Shown here: positions 1-8,911 of the stretch, piece after piece | Position numbering within the stretch: the stretch's first letter is position 1 | Layout of the letters: each line of letters begins with the position of its first letter | NCBI RefSeq assembly: GCF_024807615.1 | Contig: NZ_JANUCJ010000001.1 | Location: forward strand, 1,120,361-1,184,360 | Length of the DNA: 64,000 bases | Direction of reading: 5' to 3' | DNA from: Tsukamurella ocularis | GTDB taxonomy: Bacteria; Actinomycetota; Actinomycetes; Mycobacteriales; Mycobacteriaceae | Made by a program: the position numbers and the translations under genes | The notes under the pieces: model-generated | Seen by the model: the letters and a program-made list of their open reading frames with translations, nothing else | What the model was told of the DNA's origin: nothing | Databases searched by the model: none

Positions 1-1233
1 CGCGTGACTGGCGGCTCCGGAGATCTGTCGCGCCTGGTGCGGGTGAACGCCGGCTTCTCGTTGACGTACTGCGTCCCGCTCGGCGCGGCGGCTGCGCTTA
101 CCGGCTGGCTCATCTACCGCGACGATCCGCTGGTCGTCGCCATGATCGCGATCATCAGCTGCAGCCTCGTGCTCACGACGCTCAGCAGCTGTGTGCAACC
201 GGTCTTCGTCACCGATGTCCGCTTCGGCGCGGTCGCGTTGTCGGACCTCGTCGGTCGACTCATGTCCTTCGGCCTGACCTTCGTCCTCGTCCACGTCGGG
301 GCCGACCTGTACTGGTACGCCGTGGTCCAGTTGGTCCCGCCGCTGGTGGTGCTGCTGATCCAAGGCGGCGTCGCTCGCCGGATCATCGACATCCGGCCGA
401 TCTTCTCGCTCCGCGAGAGCTGGGAACTGGTCCGCGAGAGCCTTCCCCAGACCGGCGTCCTCGTCATCGCGGCGCTGTATTGGCGCTCGGACGGCGTCTT
501 GCTGTCGGTCCTGAGCACCAAGGAGGAGACGGGCGCGTACAACCTCGCGTATACGGTCGCCTTCAACGCGACCGTGATCTCGAGCGTCTTCCTCTGGTCG
601 ACGCTGTCGACCATGACCAACCTTTTCGCCACCGATCGCGACGGGTTCGCCCGGTTCACGGAGCGCAGTATCCAGGTCATGCTGTTCGTGGCCGCGCCCC
701 TCGCCGTAGCGGGCACGCTGCTCGCGCCCGAGCTGGTCAGACTGCTCGGCTCGGAGGAGTTCGTCGCTGCTGGCGGCAGCACCCTGGCGCTGCTGTTCGT
801 CGCGGTCGCGATCCGGCTGGTCACGGGCACGTTGAGCCAGGGGCTGTTCGCGGCCCACGATCAGGTCTTCCTCCTGCGGCTCAATGTCGTGAGTCTGTTG
901 GTCAACGTCGGCCTGAACCTCGTGCTGATCCCGCAGTTCGGTGCGAAGGGCGCCGCGGCGTCGCTCGTCGTGAGCGAACTGCTCGGCTTGGCGGTCGCGA
1001 CGTGGCGGCTGACCGGCCGAACGCCGTACCGAACGCCGTGGATGTTCCTCGTACGTCTGGCCCCGCCCGTCGCGGCCGCAGCGGGCGTCTGCGTGGTCGG
1101 GCACTCCCTGCCGGTCCTGCTGGTGGGTGCCCTAGCCGCCGCGGCCTACCTGATCGTGAATCTGCTGCTCGGGCCCGTGCGCCTGCACGACGCCCGCGGC
1201 CTGCTCCGTTCCGAGGGAGGAAGCGACGAATGA
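1..1233 (+). CDS. Polysaccharide flippase (Wzx/MATE-like), 5' end outside the window
   Basis: Predicted multi-pass membrane protein that would flip a polyprenyl-linked saccharide unit across the cytoplasmic membrane. At least nine hydrophobic segments alternate with short charged loops, ending in a basic cytoplasmic tail. The first available start, GTG at 4, gives 409 residues. Wzx proteins usually have 420-480 residues and 12-14 helices, so the gene probably begins before the window and the first helices are missing; this GTG may simply be an internal codon. It shares an ATGA overlap with the glycosyltransferase at 1230, as expected in a polysaccharide operon. Family assignment rests on topology and context rather than a signature motif. 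Confidence 0.75.
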   Translation, partial: RVTGGSGDLSRLVRVNAGFSLTYCVPLGAAAALTGWLIYRDDPLVVAMIAIISCSLVLTTLSSCVQPVFVTDVRFGAVALSDLVGRLMSFGLTFVLVHVGADLYWYAVVQLVPPLVVLLIQGGVARRIIDIRPIFSLRESWELVRESLPQTGVLVIAALYWRSDGVLLSVLSTKEETGAYNLAYTVAFNATVISSVFLWSTLSTMTNLFATDRDGFARFTERSIQVMLFVAAPLAVAGTLLAPELVRLLGSEEFVAAGGSTLALLFVAVAIRLVTGTLSQGLFAAHDQVFLLRLNVVSLLVNVGLNLVLIPQFGAKGAAASLVVSELLGLAVATWRLTGRTPYRTPWMFLVRLAPPVAAAAGVCVVGHSLPVLLVGALAAAAYLIVNLLLGPVRLHDARGLLRSEGGSDE

Positions 1234-3212
1234 CCGCTGAACGCGTCCAACTGGCGGGCGGACTCCGGCAGGGCCCTCCGCCATCGGAACCCACGCAGCG
1301 CGACCTGGCCGTCCTGATCGTCGCCTACCGCGTCCCCCGCGACGTGGCGACCTGCCTCGACGCCGTGGCCGCCCACCTTCCCGGCGCGCCCGTCCTCGTC
1401 TGGGACAACTCCGGTCCCGAGTACCCGGGCATGGACGAGGTGCGGGAGGCGTATCCCACGGTCGAATGGCACGGCGACGGCCGCAATCTCGGCTTCGCCG
1501 CGGCGGTCAACAGATTGGCCGACCTCGTTCCGGGCCATGACCTCCTCCTTCTCAACCCCGATGCCGTGCTCTGCGGCGGGCTCGACGCGACCCGCAGCGC
1601 GCTGCGCCGACACGGCGTCGCGGCAGCGGCCCCCGAGGTCCACGATGCGGAGGACGCGGGTGGCCGGCGCCGCGGGTGGGACGTCGCCCACCGTCGGCGG
1701 GGCGTGCTGCGGGGTCTCGTCTCGCGGGCCGGGTACGCCGAGGTATTGCGCCGGACTCCCTTCTCGGACCTGTACGCGGAACCTCCGGAGCGCGTCGAGG
1801 GATACCTGACGGGAGCGTGCCTGGCGATCAGCCGGGACGCCTGGGATGCGCTGGGGCCGTTCGATGAGGAGTTCTTCCTCTACGGCGAGGAGACGGACTG
1901 GCAGCGGCGGGCGGTCGACGCGGGGTGGTCGCTGGAGTTGACCGATGATGCGGGCGTGGAGCATTCGGGCCACGGCACGGTCCGGGACGATGCCGTCGCC
2001 TGGCGCCGTTCCGCCGATCTGCTGCGCGCGAACATGGCCTTGAACATCGAGCACGCAGCGGGCGCCCGCGCCGCCGGTGCCTTTCTGCTCGGTGACTCGT
2101 TGCTCGACCGGTTGCAGCGCAGCAAGCGCGCGAGCCGCGGTGCCGTGGCGCGCGGGGACCTGCCGAACGTGGTCTTCACGGTGAACAGGCTGGTGTTCGG
2201 TGGCGCCGAGCGCCACCACCTCGTTCTCGCGGGAGAACTGCAGCGACGCGGCTATCCGGTGACGGTGGTCTGCCTGCAGCGTTTCGGGCCTCTGATCGCC
2301 GAGGCGCCGGACGGGGTGCGGGTGGTGCGCCAGCCGTGGTGGGGACCGCTGCTGGACCTGCCAGCGGGCCCCGCGATCCTGATCAGCGGCGATACCAACA
2401 CCGAGACGGGCTTCGCGACCCTCTGGCGCGCAGGTGGGCGGGGCCGGAGGTGGCTCGTCGGCGCGCACATACCGCCGGAGACCGACGGCCCGACCTATTC
2501 GGCCCCGCTCGCCGCAGCGATGCGCCGCTCCGACGGTTTCGTCGCGCTCTCACCGGCGCACCGCGATAGCGTGTCGGCGCACCAGCGCGTGGCACGCGGC
2601 TTCTCCGTCGCGCCCAACGGGGTCGCGCGGCGCGCAGATCTCAAGGAGGTTCCCGCGCGCCGTCCGGTGGACCGCGCTCCGCGTCTGGTCATGCTGTCGC
2701 GGATCGTCGAGCACAAGAACCCACACCTGCTGGTTCAGGCGCTCGCGGGCCTCACGGAGTACGCCTGGGAGTTGGACATCTTCGGTGACGGACCCGACCG
2801 CGCCCGACTCGAGGCACTCACTCCGCCGGAGCTGGCGGGGCGGGTTCGGTGGCGCGGCTGGTCCCCCGGGCCCGAGCACGCCTTCGCCGACGCCGACCTC
2901 GTGTGCGTCCCGAGCGGGTCCGAGGCGTTCCCGATGGTGATCCTGGAGGCGATGGCCCGGCGTGTGCCCGTGGCCGCGTCCGCGGTCTGCGCGGTCCCGG
3001 ACATGCTCGACGACGGGGCTGCGGGCGCCTTGGTGCACGACGTCACCGTGGCGGGCTGGCGGGAGGCCCTACGTGACCTGCTTTCCCGCCCCGAGGACTG
3101 GGCCGAGCTGGGCGAGCGTGGCTTCGCGCGTATGCGCGAGCACTACACCGTCGAATCCATGGCGGATGCGTACGAGGCGGCGTTCGCCGAAGCCATGGCG
3201 GTGCGTTCGTGA
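1230..3212 (+). CDS. Two-domain glycosyltransferase (GT2 + GT4 fusion)
   Basis: Predicted cytoplasmic enzyme of 660 residues that could add two sugars in sequence to a polysaccharide intermediate. Residues about 25-290 are a GT-A/GT2 domain of the rhamnosyltransferase type: NLGFAAAVNR at 86-95, NPDAV near 109 as the DxD-like site, and an acidic FDEEFFLYGEETDW stretch at 211-224. Residues about 310-655 are a GT-B/GT4 domain: GGAERH at 324, a SRIVEHKN segment near 490, and an EAFPMVILE (Glu-x7-Glu) motif near 565. The start is the ATG overlapping the flippase stop. A reading frame continues far upstream to 480, but that part is antisense-like filler inside the flippase gene. The donor sugars cannot be told. 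Confidence 0.85.
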   Translation: MTAERVQLAGGLRQGPPPSEPTQRDLAVLIVAYRVPRDVATCLDAVAAHLPGAPVLVWDNSGPEYPGMDEVREAYPTVEWHGDGRNLGFAAAVNRLADLVPGHDLLLLNPDAVLCGGLDATRSALRRHGVAAAAPEVHDAEDAGGRRRGWDVAHRRRGVLRGLVSRAGYAEVLRRTPFSDLYAEPPERVEGYLTGACLAISRDAWDALGPFDEEFFLYGEETDWQRRAVDAGWSLELTDDAGVEHSGHGTVRDDAVAWRRSADLLRANMALNIEHAAGARAAGAFLLGDSLLDRLQRSKRASRGAVARGDLPNVVFTVNRLVFGGAERHHLVLAGELQRRGYPVTVVCLQRFGPLIAEAPDGVRVVRQPWWGPLLDLPAGPAILISGDTNTETGFATLWRAGGRGRRWLVGAHIPPETDGPTYSAPLAAAMRRSDGFVALSPAHRDSVSAHQRVARGFSVAPNGVARRADLKEVPARRPVDRAPRLVMLSRIVEHKNPHLLVQALAGLTEYAWELDIFGDGPDRARLEALTPPELAGRVRWRGWSPGPEHAFADADLVCVPSGSEAFPMVILEAMARRVPVAASAVCAVPDMLDDGAAGALVHDVTVAGWREALRDLLSRPEDWAELGERGFARMREHYTVESMADAYEAAFAEAMAVRS

Positions 3213-4249
3213 CGGGACGGGTGCTGTGGCTCTCGCCGTGGATGCGGCCGCTGGCGCGGGTGTACTGCGAGCGATTGATCGCGGAGGGGTGGGAGGTCGT
3301 GCTGGTCACCTCCGATCGACATCCCGAATCCGACGCGGCGCGCCCCTTCGAATGGGTCCTGGACCCCCGGCCCAAGACGCCGGGAACCTGGCCGGAGTTT
3401 GCGCGGGCCCTGCGCCGGGCGCGCGGCTTCCGACCCGATGTGGTGGTCACCGAGATCGTGCGCGATCCGCGCTGGATCGCACTGGCGGGCACGGCGCCGC
3501 GGGTGAACATGGTCCACGACGACCGCCCGCACGGGGCGGACGAGGAGCTTCCCCGCTGGGAGCGCGCGCTGTTCGGCCGGTGGAATGCGGGGGCGGCGTC
3601 GACGGTCGCGTTCAGCGAGTACGTCGCGGACGCGGTGGGCGCGTCGGCCGTCGCGCCCCTGACCAGCGATCTCGATGAGTCCCTTGTGCCTGCCCTCGTC
3701 CCGGCGGCGGACCGCCGTGACTTCCTCGCCGTCGGCAGGCTGTCTGCCTACAAGAATCTCGACGTCACGCTCGCGGCCTGGGAGCGGCACGTCGCCGGGC
3801 CGAGGTGGCGGGGCGACGAGTTGGTTCTGATCGGCGATGGACCGGACCGGGAGCTCGGTACTGCGGTCCGGTGGCGCCGCGGGCCGTACTCGTACTCGGA
3901 CGTGATGGCAGAGCTCGCCGGCGCGAAGGGCTCCGTGGCCCATTACCGGCGCGCGACGCAGAGCGGTGTGCAGGTCCTCGCGATGCAGCTCGGGGTGGTT
4001 CCGATCGTCTCCGACTCCGGGGCGCTTCCCGAATTCCAGCCGCCCGGCGAGCACGCGATAGCCGTCGACGACGTGGACGGGCTCGTCCGGGCCTTCGATT
4101 CGCTCGCAGACCCCGAAGCCGCCTATCGGCGCGGACGTGCGGCCCGCGAGCACTACTTGCGGAGCTGTGCGGCGAAGGTCTCCGCAAGTGCCCTCGGTGC
4201 GGAATTGGAGCGTGTCATCGCCGCGCGAGCGACGTCCAGAGCGCGGTGA
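3209..4249 (+). CDS. Glycosyltransferase (GT4-like)
   Basis: A 346-residue GT-B fold protein, probably transferring one sugar in assembly of the repeat unit. The N-terminal half begins with VLWLSPWMRPLARVYCERL, the usual first beta strand and glycine-poor loop. The C-terminal nucleotide-binding half has FLAVGRLSAYKNLDVTLAAW (about 171) and a GVQVLAMQLGVVPIVSD segment (about 252) in place of the usual Glu-x7-Glu motif, so it is a diverged member. The GTG start overlaps the previous stop by 4 bases (GTGA), implying translational coupling. It is the last gene of the rightward run and overlaps the convergent gene at 4215 by 35 bases. Confidence 0.75.
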   Translation: MTGRVLWLSPWMRPLARVYCERLIAEGWEVVLVTSDRHPESDAARPFEWVLDPRPKTPGTWPEFARALRRARGFRPDVVVTEIVRDPRWIALAGTAPRVNMVHDDRPHGADEELPRWERALFGRWNAGAASTVAFSEYVADAVGASAVAPLTSDLDESLVPALVPAADRRDFLAVGRLSAYKNLDVTLAAWERHVAGPRWRGDELVLIGDGPDRELGTAVRWRRGPYSYSDVMAELAGAKGSVAHYRRATQSGVQVLAMQLGVVPIVSDSGALPEFQPPGEHAIAVDDVDGLVRAFDSLADPEAAYRRGRAAREHYLRSCAAKVSASALGAELERVIAARATSRAR

Positions 4250-5294
4250 GCCGGGCGTGCCACGCCGCGATGTCGAAGTCGGCGGCGCGGGCGCGGGCAC
4301 CGTCGGACAGGCGGTGGCGCAGAGCGGGGTCCGTGACCAGGCGGGTGAGTGCCGCGGTCAGTGCGGGTACGTCTCCGGGCGGCACCAACAGGCCGTCGGC
4401 TCCGTCGGTGACGGCCTCGGGGATGCCGCCGACCGGCGTGGTGAGCGGCACGAGCCCGGCACCCATCGCCTCGAGCAGAGCCATGGGGAGGCCCTCGTCG
4501 TAGCTCGGCAGCGCGAAGATCTCCGCACTGGCGAGTAGTGCGTCGCGTTCGGCCGGGGCCAGCCAGTCGTGCACGGTGATCGTCCCGCCGAGCGCAGCCG
4601 CCGCTGCCCGGACCTCGGCGACTTCACCGTCGCCGGCCACCGTGACGTGCAGCCGGTCTCGCACGTCCGCGGGCAGGGCCGCGACCGCGGAGATCAGATC
4701 GTAGCTCCCCTTGCGTACGCCGAGCCGGCCGAGCGCCACCGCCGCCACCCGGGCATCGTCGCGCGCGGGGAACGGCACGGCGCGCACCGTGGCGGGTACC
4801 GGGTTGTAGAGCACTTCCACCCGCGCCGGGTCCAGCCGCAGTGCGTGGGTGTATTCGACGGCGAGCCCCGCTCCCAGCACCAGCCAACGGTCTGCGGGGA
4901 GGGCCGCCCGCACCAGCGACCGCGCGGGGGCGGGCAGCCGTGCCATCCATCCGCCGAAGTCGAAGCTGTGCCCGTGCACCACTGCAGGTATGCCGCGCAA
5001 TCGTGCCGCCCAGAGCAGCGGCGACTTGCGCGCCACACTGCCGCCGTGTGATAGGTGCACGTGCACGACATCCACCTCACGGCGAGCCACGGCGAGGGTG
5101 CCCCGCGCCATACCAGCGAGGCCCGTGCGGATCCGCTGCGCGGCCGGAGCATCGATGTAGGTCGTCACGAGGCGAATTTCGACGCGGGGGTCCGTGGTCG
5201 CGGCCATGTGTCCGATCACCGTGGCCATGCCGCCGCGGCTCGTCGGACCGGGCGGGGCCGGACCGACCACGAGCACGCGCGTCTTTGCAGTCAC
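4215..5294 (-). CDS. Glycosyltransferase, GT4 family
   Basis: A 359-residue GT4 enzyme. The N-terminus has a Gly-rich RGGMATVIGHM acceptor-domain loop. The C-terminal half has LGRLGVRKGSYDLISAV (about 190) and the PSYDEGLPMALLEAMGAG segment (about 270) with the Glu-x7-Glu motif that contacts the nucleotide-sugar. The start is GTG at 5294, only 17 bases from the divergent gene at 5312, so the two promoters must overlap. It probably adds another sugar of the same polysaccharide, but unlike its neighbours it reads leftwards as a single-gene unit. Sugar specificity is unknown. Confidence 0.85.
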   Translation of the reverse strand: MTAKTRVLVVGPAPPGPTSRGGMATVIGHMAATTDPRVEIRLVTTYIDAPAAQRIRTGLAGMARGTLAVARREVDVVHVHLSHGGSVARKSPLLWAARLRGIPAVVHGHSFDFGGWMARLPAPARSLVRAALPADRWLVLGAGLAVEYTHALRLDPARVEVLYNPVPATVRAVPFPARDDARVAAVALGRLGVRKGSYDLISAVAALPADVRDRLHVTVAGDGEVAEVRAAAAALGGTITVHDWLAPAERDALLASAEIFALPSYDEGLPMALLEAMGAGLVPLTTPVGGIPEAVTDGADGLLVPPGDVPALTAALTRLVTDPALRHRLSDGARARAADFDIAAWHARLTALWTSLARR

Positions 5295-5311
5295 ACATCT
5301 ACACTATCGGG
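5295..5311 (+). promoter_or_regulatory. Candidate leaderless promoter in a 17-base divergent gap
   Basis: TACACT at 5300-5305 fits an actinobacterial -10 box. It ends six bases before the GTG at 5312, so the rightward transcript would begin at the start codon without a leader. No convincing -35 hexamer is visible. The gap is too short for two independent promoters. Confidence 0.35.
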
Positions 5312-5878
5312 GTGACTCGACTGCGACTCGACGACGTCCTCCGGCTGGCCGCCGCCGCCGTGCGGCTCGGGATGCGCGAGGTGCGCACTGCGGTGCGGCG
5401 CACCGAGATCGCACCGCCATTCGCACCCGGAGGTCGGATCGATGCGGGCGATGGCGCGGGGACCGTGCGCATCGCCGATCGGGCCGGCACCGACGCGATG
5501 GCCAGGGGCCTCGGGATGACAGGCGCGCAAGCCGCGCGCGCCTGGGCGGACGGCGTTCTCGTGGGGCTCACAGCCGTACCGGCGGCGAGCGTCCCGGTGG
5601 CCTTCCTCTGCAGGATCGACCGAGGGACGGCCAGCGCTGAGCTGCACTTCAGCCCGCGGGGAGCGATGCCCGACGGTTCCCATGCCGCGCTTCCGGTCGC
5701 GCGGGTCGGGGCGTGCCTGCTCGACCGAGTTCCTGAGCTGCGGCGAGTCGGTGTCACGATCCCTGACGGGCACCCGTTGGGCGCCGCTCTGGTCGGGGAG
5801 GGGTTCGTCGACGAAGGGTGGGCACCTCCTGTCCGCGGGACCGGTGACGCGCGGATGTTCACGCTGCTGCGTGAGTGA
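5312..5878 (+). CDS. Hypothetical protein, possibly a diverged GNAT-fold protein
   Basis: A 188-residue soluble protein I do not recognise with certainty. It starts with a basic helix (residues 1-30, RLRLDDVLRLAAAAVRLG), then alternating strand-like segments, and ends in HPLGAALVGEGFVDEGWAP, which resembles the last helix and strand of GNAT acyltransferases. The acetyl-CoA pyrophosphate loop (Q/RxxGxG/A) is not evident, so it may be inactive or unrelated. No signal peptide or membrane segment. GTG at 5312 is chosen because a -10-like box sits six bases upstream; the longer reading frame lies antisense to the glycosyltransferase. It stands between two polysaccharide genes, but nothing in the sequence proves a role there. 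Confidence 0.6.
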   Translation: MTRLRLDDVLRLAAAAVRLGMREVRTAVRRTEIAPPFAPGGRIDAGDGAGTVRIADRAGTDAMARGLGMTGAQAARAWADGVLVGLTAVPAASVPVAFLCRIDRGTASAELHFSPRGAMPDGSHAALPVARVGACLLDRVPELRRVGVTIPDGHPLGAALVGEGFVDEGWAPPVRGTGDARMFTLLRE

Positions 5879-5896
5879 CGGCTTCGCTGCGACGTC

Positions 5897-7237
5897 CTAT
5901 CCGAGCAGTCGCCGCGGCGCGGCGGTCGCGCGCAGAGCGGGGGCCACGGGCCGGCCCTCCAGCAGTCCGTCGACGGTGCCCGCCTCCAACGCCTTCCGAT
6001 AGGGCGCGAGTGCCTGCCCGACGGCGTCGACGGTGTGATTGACGTCGGCGTCGGTGTGCGCGGCGGAGATCACGAAGGACTGCCCGAGTACGCCGTGCCG
6101 CAGCAGCTCCTGTAGGAACAGCGTGCGGTACGCCTGCGATGGTGCACCGTCGGCGTCGCGGGTGGTGAACACGAGGCACGAGGGCCTGCCGACGGCGCGC
6201 ACCGCATCGCCGACTCCCGCGGCCTCGACGGCGGCGTTCACGCCGTCGGCCAGACGGCGCCCGGCCCGCTCCATCGCCCCTACCGGGTCGCCCTCCCGGT
6301 AAGCCCGGGCCACCGCCCGGAACGCGGTGAGCGAGACCGACTCCGGGCCGTGCGTGGTGGAGAGGAGAAAGACGCGCTCGGCGTCCGTGTTCAGGCCGCC
6401 CAGCTCCATGAACTCGCGCTTGCCCGCGAGCGCGGAGATCGGGAAGCCGTTGCCCATGGCCTTGCCCCAGCAGGAGAGGTCGGGTGTCACGCCGTACACG
6501 GACTGCGCGCCGTGCGGCGACCAGCGGAAGCCGGTGATCATCTCGTCGAAGACCAGCAGTGCGCCGTGCTCGTCGCACAGGGCGCGGACGGTTTCGAGGA
6601 AACCGGGCTCCGGCTCGGCGAGCGAGGTGGCCGCCTCGAGGAAGACGGCGGCGATGCGGCCGGGGTGCTCGGCGAACCGGGCCCGCAGCGAGTCGGCATC
6701 GTTGTAGCCGAAGCGGACCGTGAGATCGCTGATCCCGGAGGGGATCCCGGCTGCCATGTCGGTGGCGCCGATGAACCAGTCGTCGACCGAGAAGAAGGGC
6801 TGCTCGCACACTGCCACGAGATCGCGGCCGGTGGCGGCGCGGGCGAGGCGCAGCGCCGCCGTGGTGGCGTCGGAGCCGTTCTTGCCGAATTTCACCATGT
6901 CCGCGGTGGGCACCAGCTCGAGGAAGTCCTCGGCGGCGTCGAGCTCGGTCGTCGTGGGCCGGCTGAAACTGAGGCCGTCGGTGAGGCAGGCGCGCACGGC
7001 GTCCACAACGGGCGGGTACGCGTGCCCCAGGGTCACGGCGCGCAATCCCATTCCGTATTCGACGTATTCGTTGCCGTCCGCGTCCCACACCCGCGCGCCG
7101 CGGCCGCGGGTGAGCACAGGCGGCATGAATTCGGGGTACTGGTCGGCACCGCGGGCGTAGGTGTGCGCGCCGCCGGGCACCAGCCGGTGCAGGCGGTCCT
7201 GCAGCGCGCGGGACCGGGCGAATCCGGGGTCGGTCAT
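5897..7237 (-). CDS. Class III PLP aminotransferase, glutamate-1-semialdehyde aminomutase-like
   Basis: A 446-residue fold-type I PLP enzyme. It matches the GSA-aminomutase branch: PGGAHTYARG near the N-terminus, KFGKNGSDATTAALRLARAAT for cofactor phosphate binding, FDEMITGFR for the pyridine-binding Asp, and WGKAMGNGFPISA holding the Schiff-base Lys. HemL itself is usually in a haem locus. Here the gene is coupled by an ATGA overlap to a sugar methyltransferase and sits among sugar-nucleotide genes, so transamination of a keto-sugar or addition of an amino group to a glycan precursor is more likely than tetrapyrrole synthesis. ATG at 7237 is preferred over a longer start at 7273 because of the overlap. 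Confidence 0.8.
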   Translation of the reverse strand: MTDPGFARSRALQDRLHRLVPGGAHTYARGADQYPEFMPPVLTRGRGARVWDADGNEYVEYGMGLRAVTLGHAYPPVVDAVRACLTDGLSFSRPTTTELDAAEDFLELVPTADMVKFGKNGSDATTAALRLARAATGRDLVAVCEQPFFSVDDWFIGATDMAAGIPSGISDLTVRFGYNDADSLRARFAEHPGRIAAVFLEAATSLAEPEPGFLETVRALCDEHGALLVFDEMITGFRWSPHGAQSVYGVTPDLSCWGKAMGNGFPISALAGKREFMELGGLNTDAERVFLLSTTHGPESVSLTAFRAVARAYREGDPVGAMERAGRRLADGVNAAVEAAGVGDAVRAVGRPSCLVFTTRDADGAPSQAYRTLFLQELLRHGVLGQSFVISAAHTDADVNHTVDAVGQALAPYRKALEAGTVDGLLEGRPVAPALRATAAPRRLLG

Positions 7238-8337
7238 GGTTGGTTCACCAGTCTTCCGCGGAGTGTCGGCCAAGCCTCGAGCACCTCGTCATGCAGGTCG
7301 GGCAGGGTCAGCAGGACTGGGCCGTCGAGGGCGGTCAGGTGTTCGGGCGCGACGATCGGGATGTCGGTGCCGGGCATGCGGCGTCCCTGCTTCGACGGTG
7401 ACGCGTCGGCCACGCAGGTCACGAGGGTCGCGTCGAGCCCCGCGAGCGCGAACAGAGCCACGGCACGCGAGGCGGCGCCGTACGCCGCGACGGTGCGGCC
7501 GGCGGCGGCGTGCCCCTGCGCCCACTCCCGCAGCGCGCGAGCCTGGTCGGCGGGCGCGGCGCTGAGGGTGCGCAGGCCCGCGGGGGTGTCGAGGCCGGCA
7601 TCGGCCTCGGTGGCGAGGATCCGGCGGATGACGGGGTCCGCGGCGCCCGCGCCGGGCACGACGTCGACCGCGCCGCAGTGCCGCACCGCGAGGAGGACGG
7701 TGCCGCCGTAGAGGTCGAATTCGAAGGCGCGCGCCGGCTCGAGGCCTGCGGCGGCGAGCAGCCGAAGGAGAGCCGTCAGCGTGTAGTAGCCGAAGTGCCC
7801 GTGCCGCAGGGCGGTCCATTGCTGCTGGTCGACGATGCCGCCGAGCGGCTGGTACTGCAGGAGCAGCACTCCGCCGGGCGCGACGGCCGAGGCGCGCGCG
7901 GCGAAGGCGGCCCGCTGGTCGGGCTCGTGCATGATCCCGAAGCTGTCGAGCACGACGTCGGCAGGGCCGTCGGTCTCGTGGAAACCGCGGTCCGCGAGCA
8001 GCGGTACCCAGGTGCCGCCGTGCGGGCTGCCGAACTCGCGCACCGTCGAACCGGGGAGGAGGCCGGCGTCGGCGACCCTCGCCACCGCGTCGGCGGCCTG
8101 CTCGCGCAGGGCGCGCGGCTCCACGCCGCGCGGCTCGTCCGTCACGGTGTCGTCATCGGCGAGCTGCGCGAGGCCGCACGCCGCGCACAAGTCCATCGCG
8201 AGCGGGTGGGCGGATTCGCCGGGGTCCACCGGGGATCCGGCGGGCGGAAAGTGGTCCGCCGCGGGGACGCGGCCCAGGTCCAGCACCCGGGTGAGCTTGA
8301 GCGAGCCGCAGGCGCGGCACGCGCGGGCGTGTCTCAT
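7234..8337 (-). CDS. SAM-dependent C-methyltransferase of sugar type
   Basis: A 367-residue three-part protein of the NDP-hexose C-methyltransferase family. The N-terminus has two CxxC pairs (CRACG at 7-11 and CAACG near 52) that would bind zinc. The middle is a class I SAM fold whose glycine motif is degenerate (VREFGSPHGG). The C-terminal part has a GRTVAAYGAASRAVALF nucleotide-binding-like loop and an MPGTDIPIVAPEHL segment common to the family. It would methylate a 4-keto-sugar carbon to give a branched sugar. It is less canonical than its relative at 11361. Its start is 14 bases from the divergent epimerase gene, and its stop overlaps the aminotransferase start. Confidence 0.75.
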   Translation of the reverse strand: MRHARACRACGSLKLTRVLDLGRVPAADHFPPAGSPVDPGESAHPLAMDLCAACGLAQLADDDTVTDEPRGVEPRALREQAADAVARVADAGLLPGSTVREFGSPHGGTWVPLLADRGFHETDGPADVVLDSFGIMHEPDQRAAFAARASAVAPGGVLLLQYQPLGGIVDQQQWTALRHGHFGYYTLTALLRLLAAAGLEPARAFEFDLYGGTVLLAVRHCGAVDVVPGAGAADPVIRRILATEADAGLDTPAGLRTLSAAPADQARALREWAQGHAAAGRTVAAYGAASRAVALFALAGLDATLVTCVADASPSKQGRRMPGTDIPIVAPEHLTALDGPVLLTLPDLHDEVLEAWPTLRGRLVNQP

Positions 8338-8351
8338 GGCAGCATGTCCTC

Positions 8352-8906
8352 ATGCGCATCGAGCAGACCGACCTGGCCGACGTCCTGCTGCTGGTTCCCA
8401 CTCCGCACGCCGACGACCGGGGGCTGTTCACCCGCACCTTCGATGCGGAGATCTTCGACGAGTACCTCGGGGAGCCCGGCGCCGCAGCGCGATTCGTGCA
8501 GGATTCGCAGTCCCGCTCCGTGCGGGGCGTGATCCGCGGAATGCACGGCCGATCCGGCCGCGGGGAGGCCAAGCTGGTGCGCTGCGCGCACGGCGCAGTG
8601 CACGACGTCCTGGTGGACGCGCGACCGTATTCGCCCACCTTCGGCCGGAGCCAGGCTTTCCGTCTGGACGACGAGGCCTTCCGCACGTTGTACGTGCCGC
8701 CGGGCTTCCTGCACGGCTTCCAGGCGCTGACCGATGTGGCTGACGTCTGCTACCGGATCGACCGGCCGCACGACCTCTCCGAGGATCTCGCGGTGCACCA
8801 CGCCGATCCGGAGCTGGCGCTGCAGTGGCCGCTGGCCGCGTCGATCGTCTCGCCGCGGGACCGCGCGGCGGGCACGTGGGCCGACCTGCGTGCGCGCCTG
8901 GGCTGA
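8352..8906 (+). CDS. dTDP-4-dehydrorhamnose 3,5-epimerase family protein (RmlC-like)
   Basis: A 184-residue cupin that would epimerise a 4-keto-6-deoxy-sugar nucleotide. It follows RmlC along its length: DDRGLFTRTF, DSQSRSVRGVIRGMHG with the catalytic His, KLVRCAHGAVHDVLVDAR, SPTFGRSQAF, LYVPPGFLHGFQAL, and ADPELALQWPL at the end. The usual Tyr-rich stretch before the last motif is only partly kept (CYRID). With no rmlA, rmlB or rmlD beside it, it more likely serves the unusual sugar made by the neighbouring leftward operon than ordinary rhamnose synthesis. Only 14 bases separate it from the divergent gene. Confidence 0.85.
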   Translation: MRIEQTDLADVLLLVPTPHADDRGLFTRTFDAEIFDEYLGEPGAAARFVQDSQSRSVRGVIRGMHGRSGRGEAKLVRCAHGAVHDVLVDARPYSPTFGRSQAFRLDDEAFRTLYVPPGFLHGFQALTDVADVCYRIDRPHDLSEDLAVHHADPELALQWPLAASIVSPRDRAAGTWADLRARLG

Positions 8907-8911
8907 GCCGG

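Noticed and set aside
5897-7237. HemL (tetrapyrrole) assignment for the GSA-type aminotransferase
   Set aside because: It is coupled to a sugar methyltransferase and lies in a sugar-nucleotide cluster with no haem gene nearby.
7234-7273. Longer starts for the aminotransferase (7273) and the epimerase (9994)
   Set aside because: The 4-base overlaps with upstream stops and the family N-termini favour 7237 and 9928.
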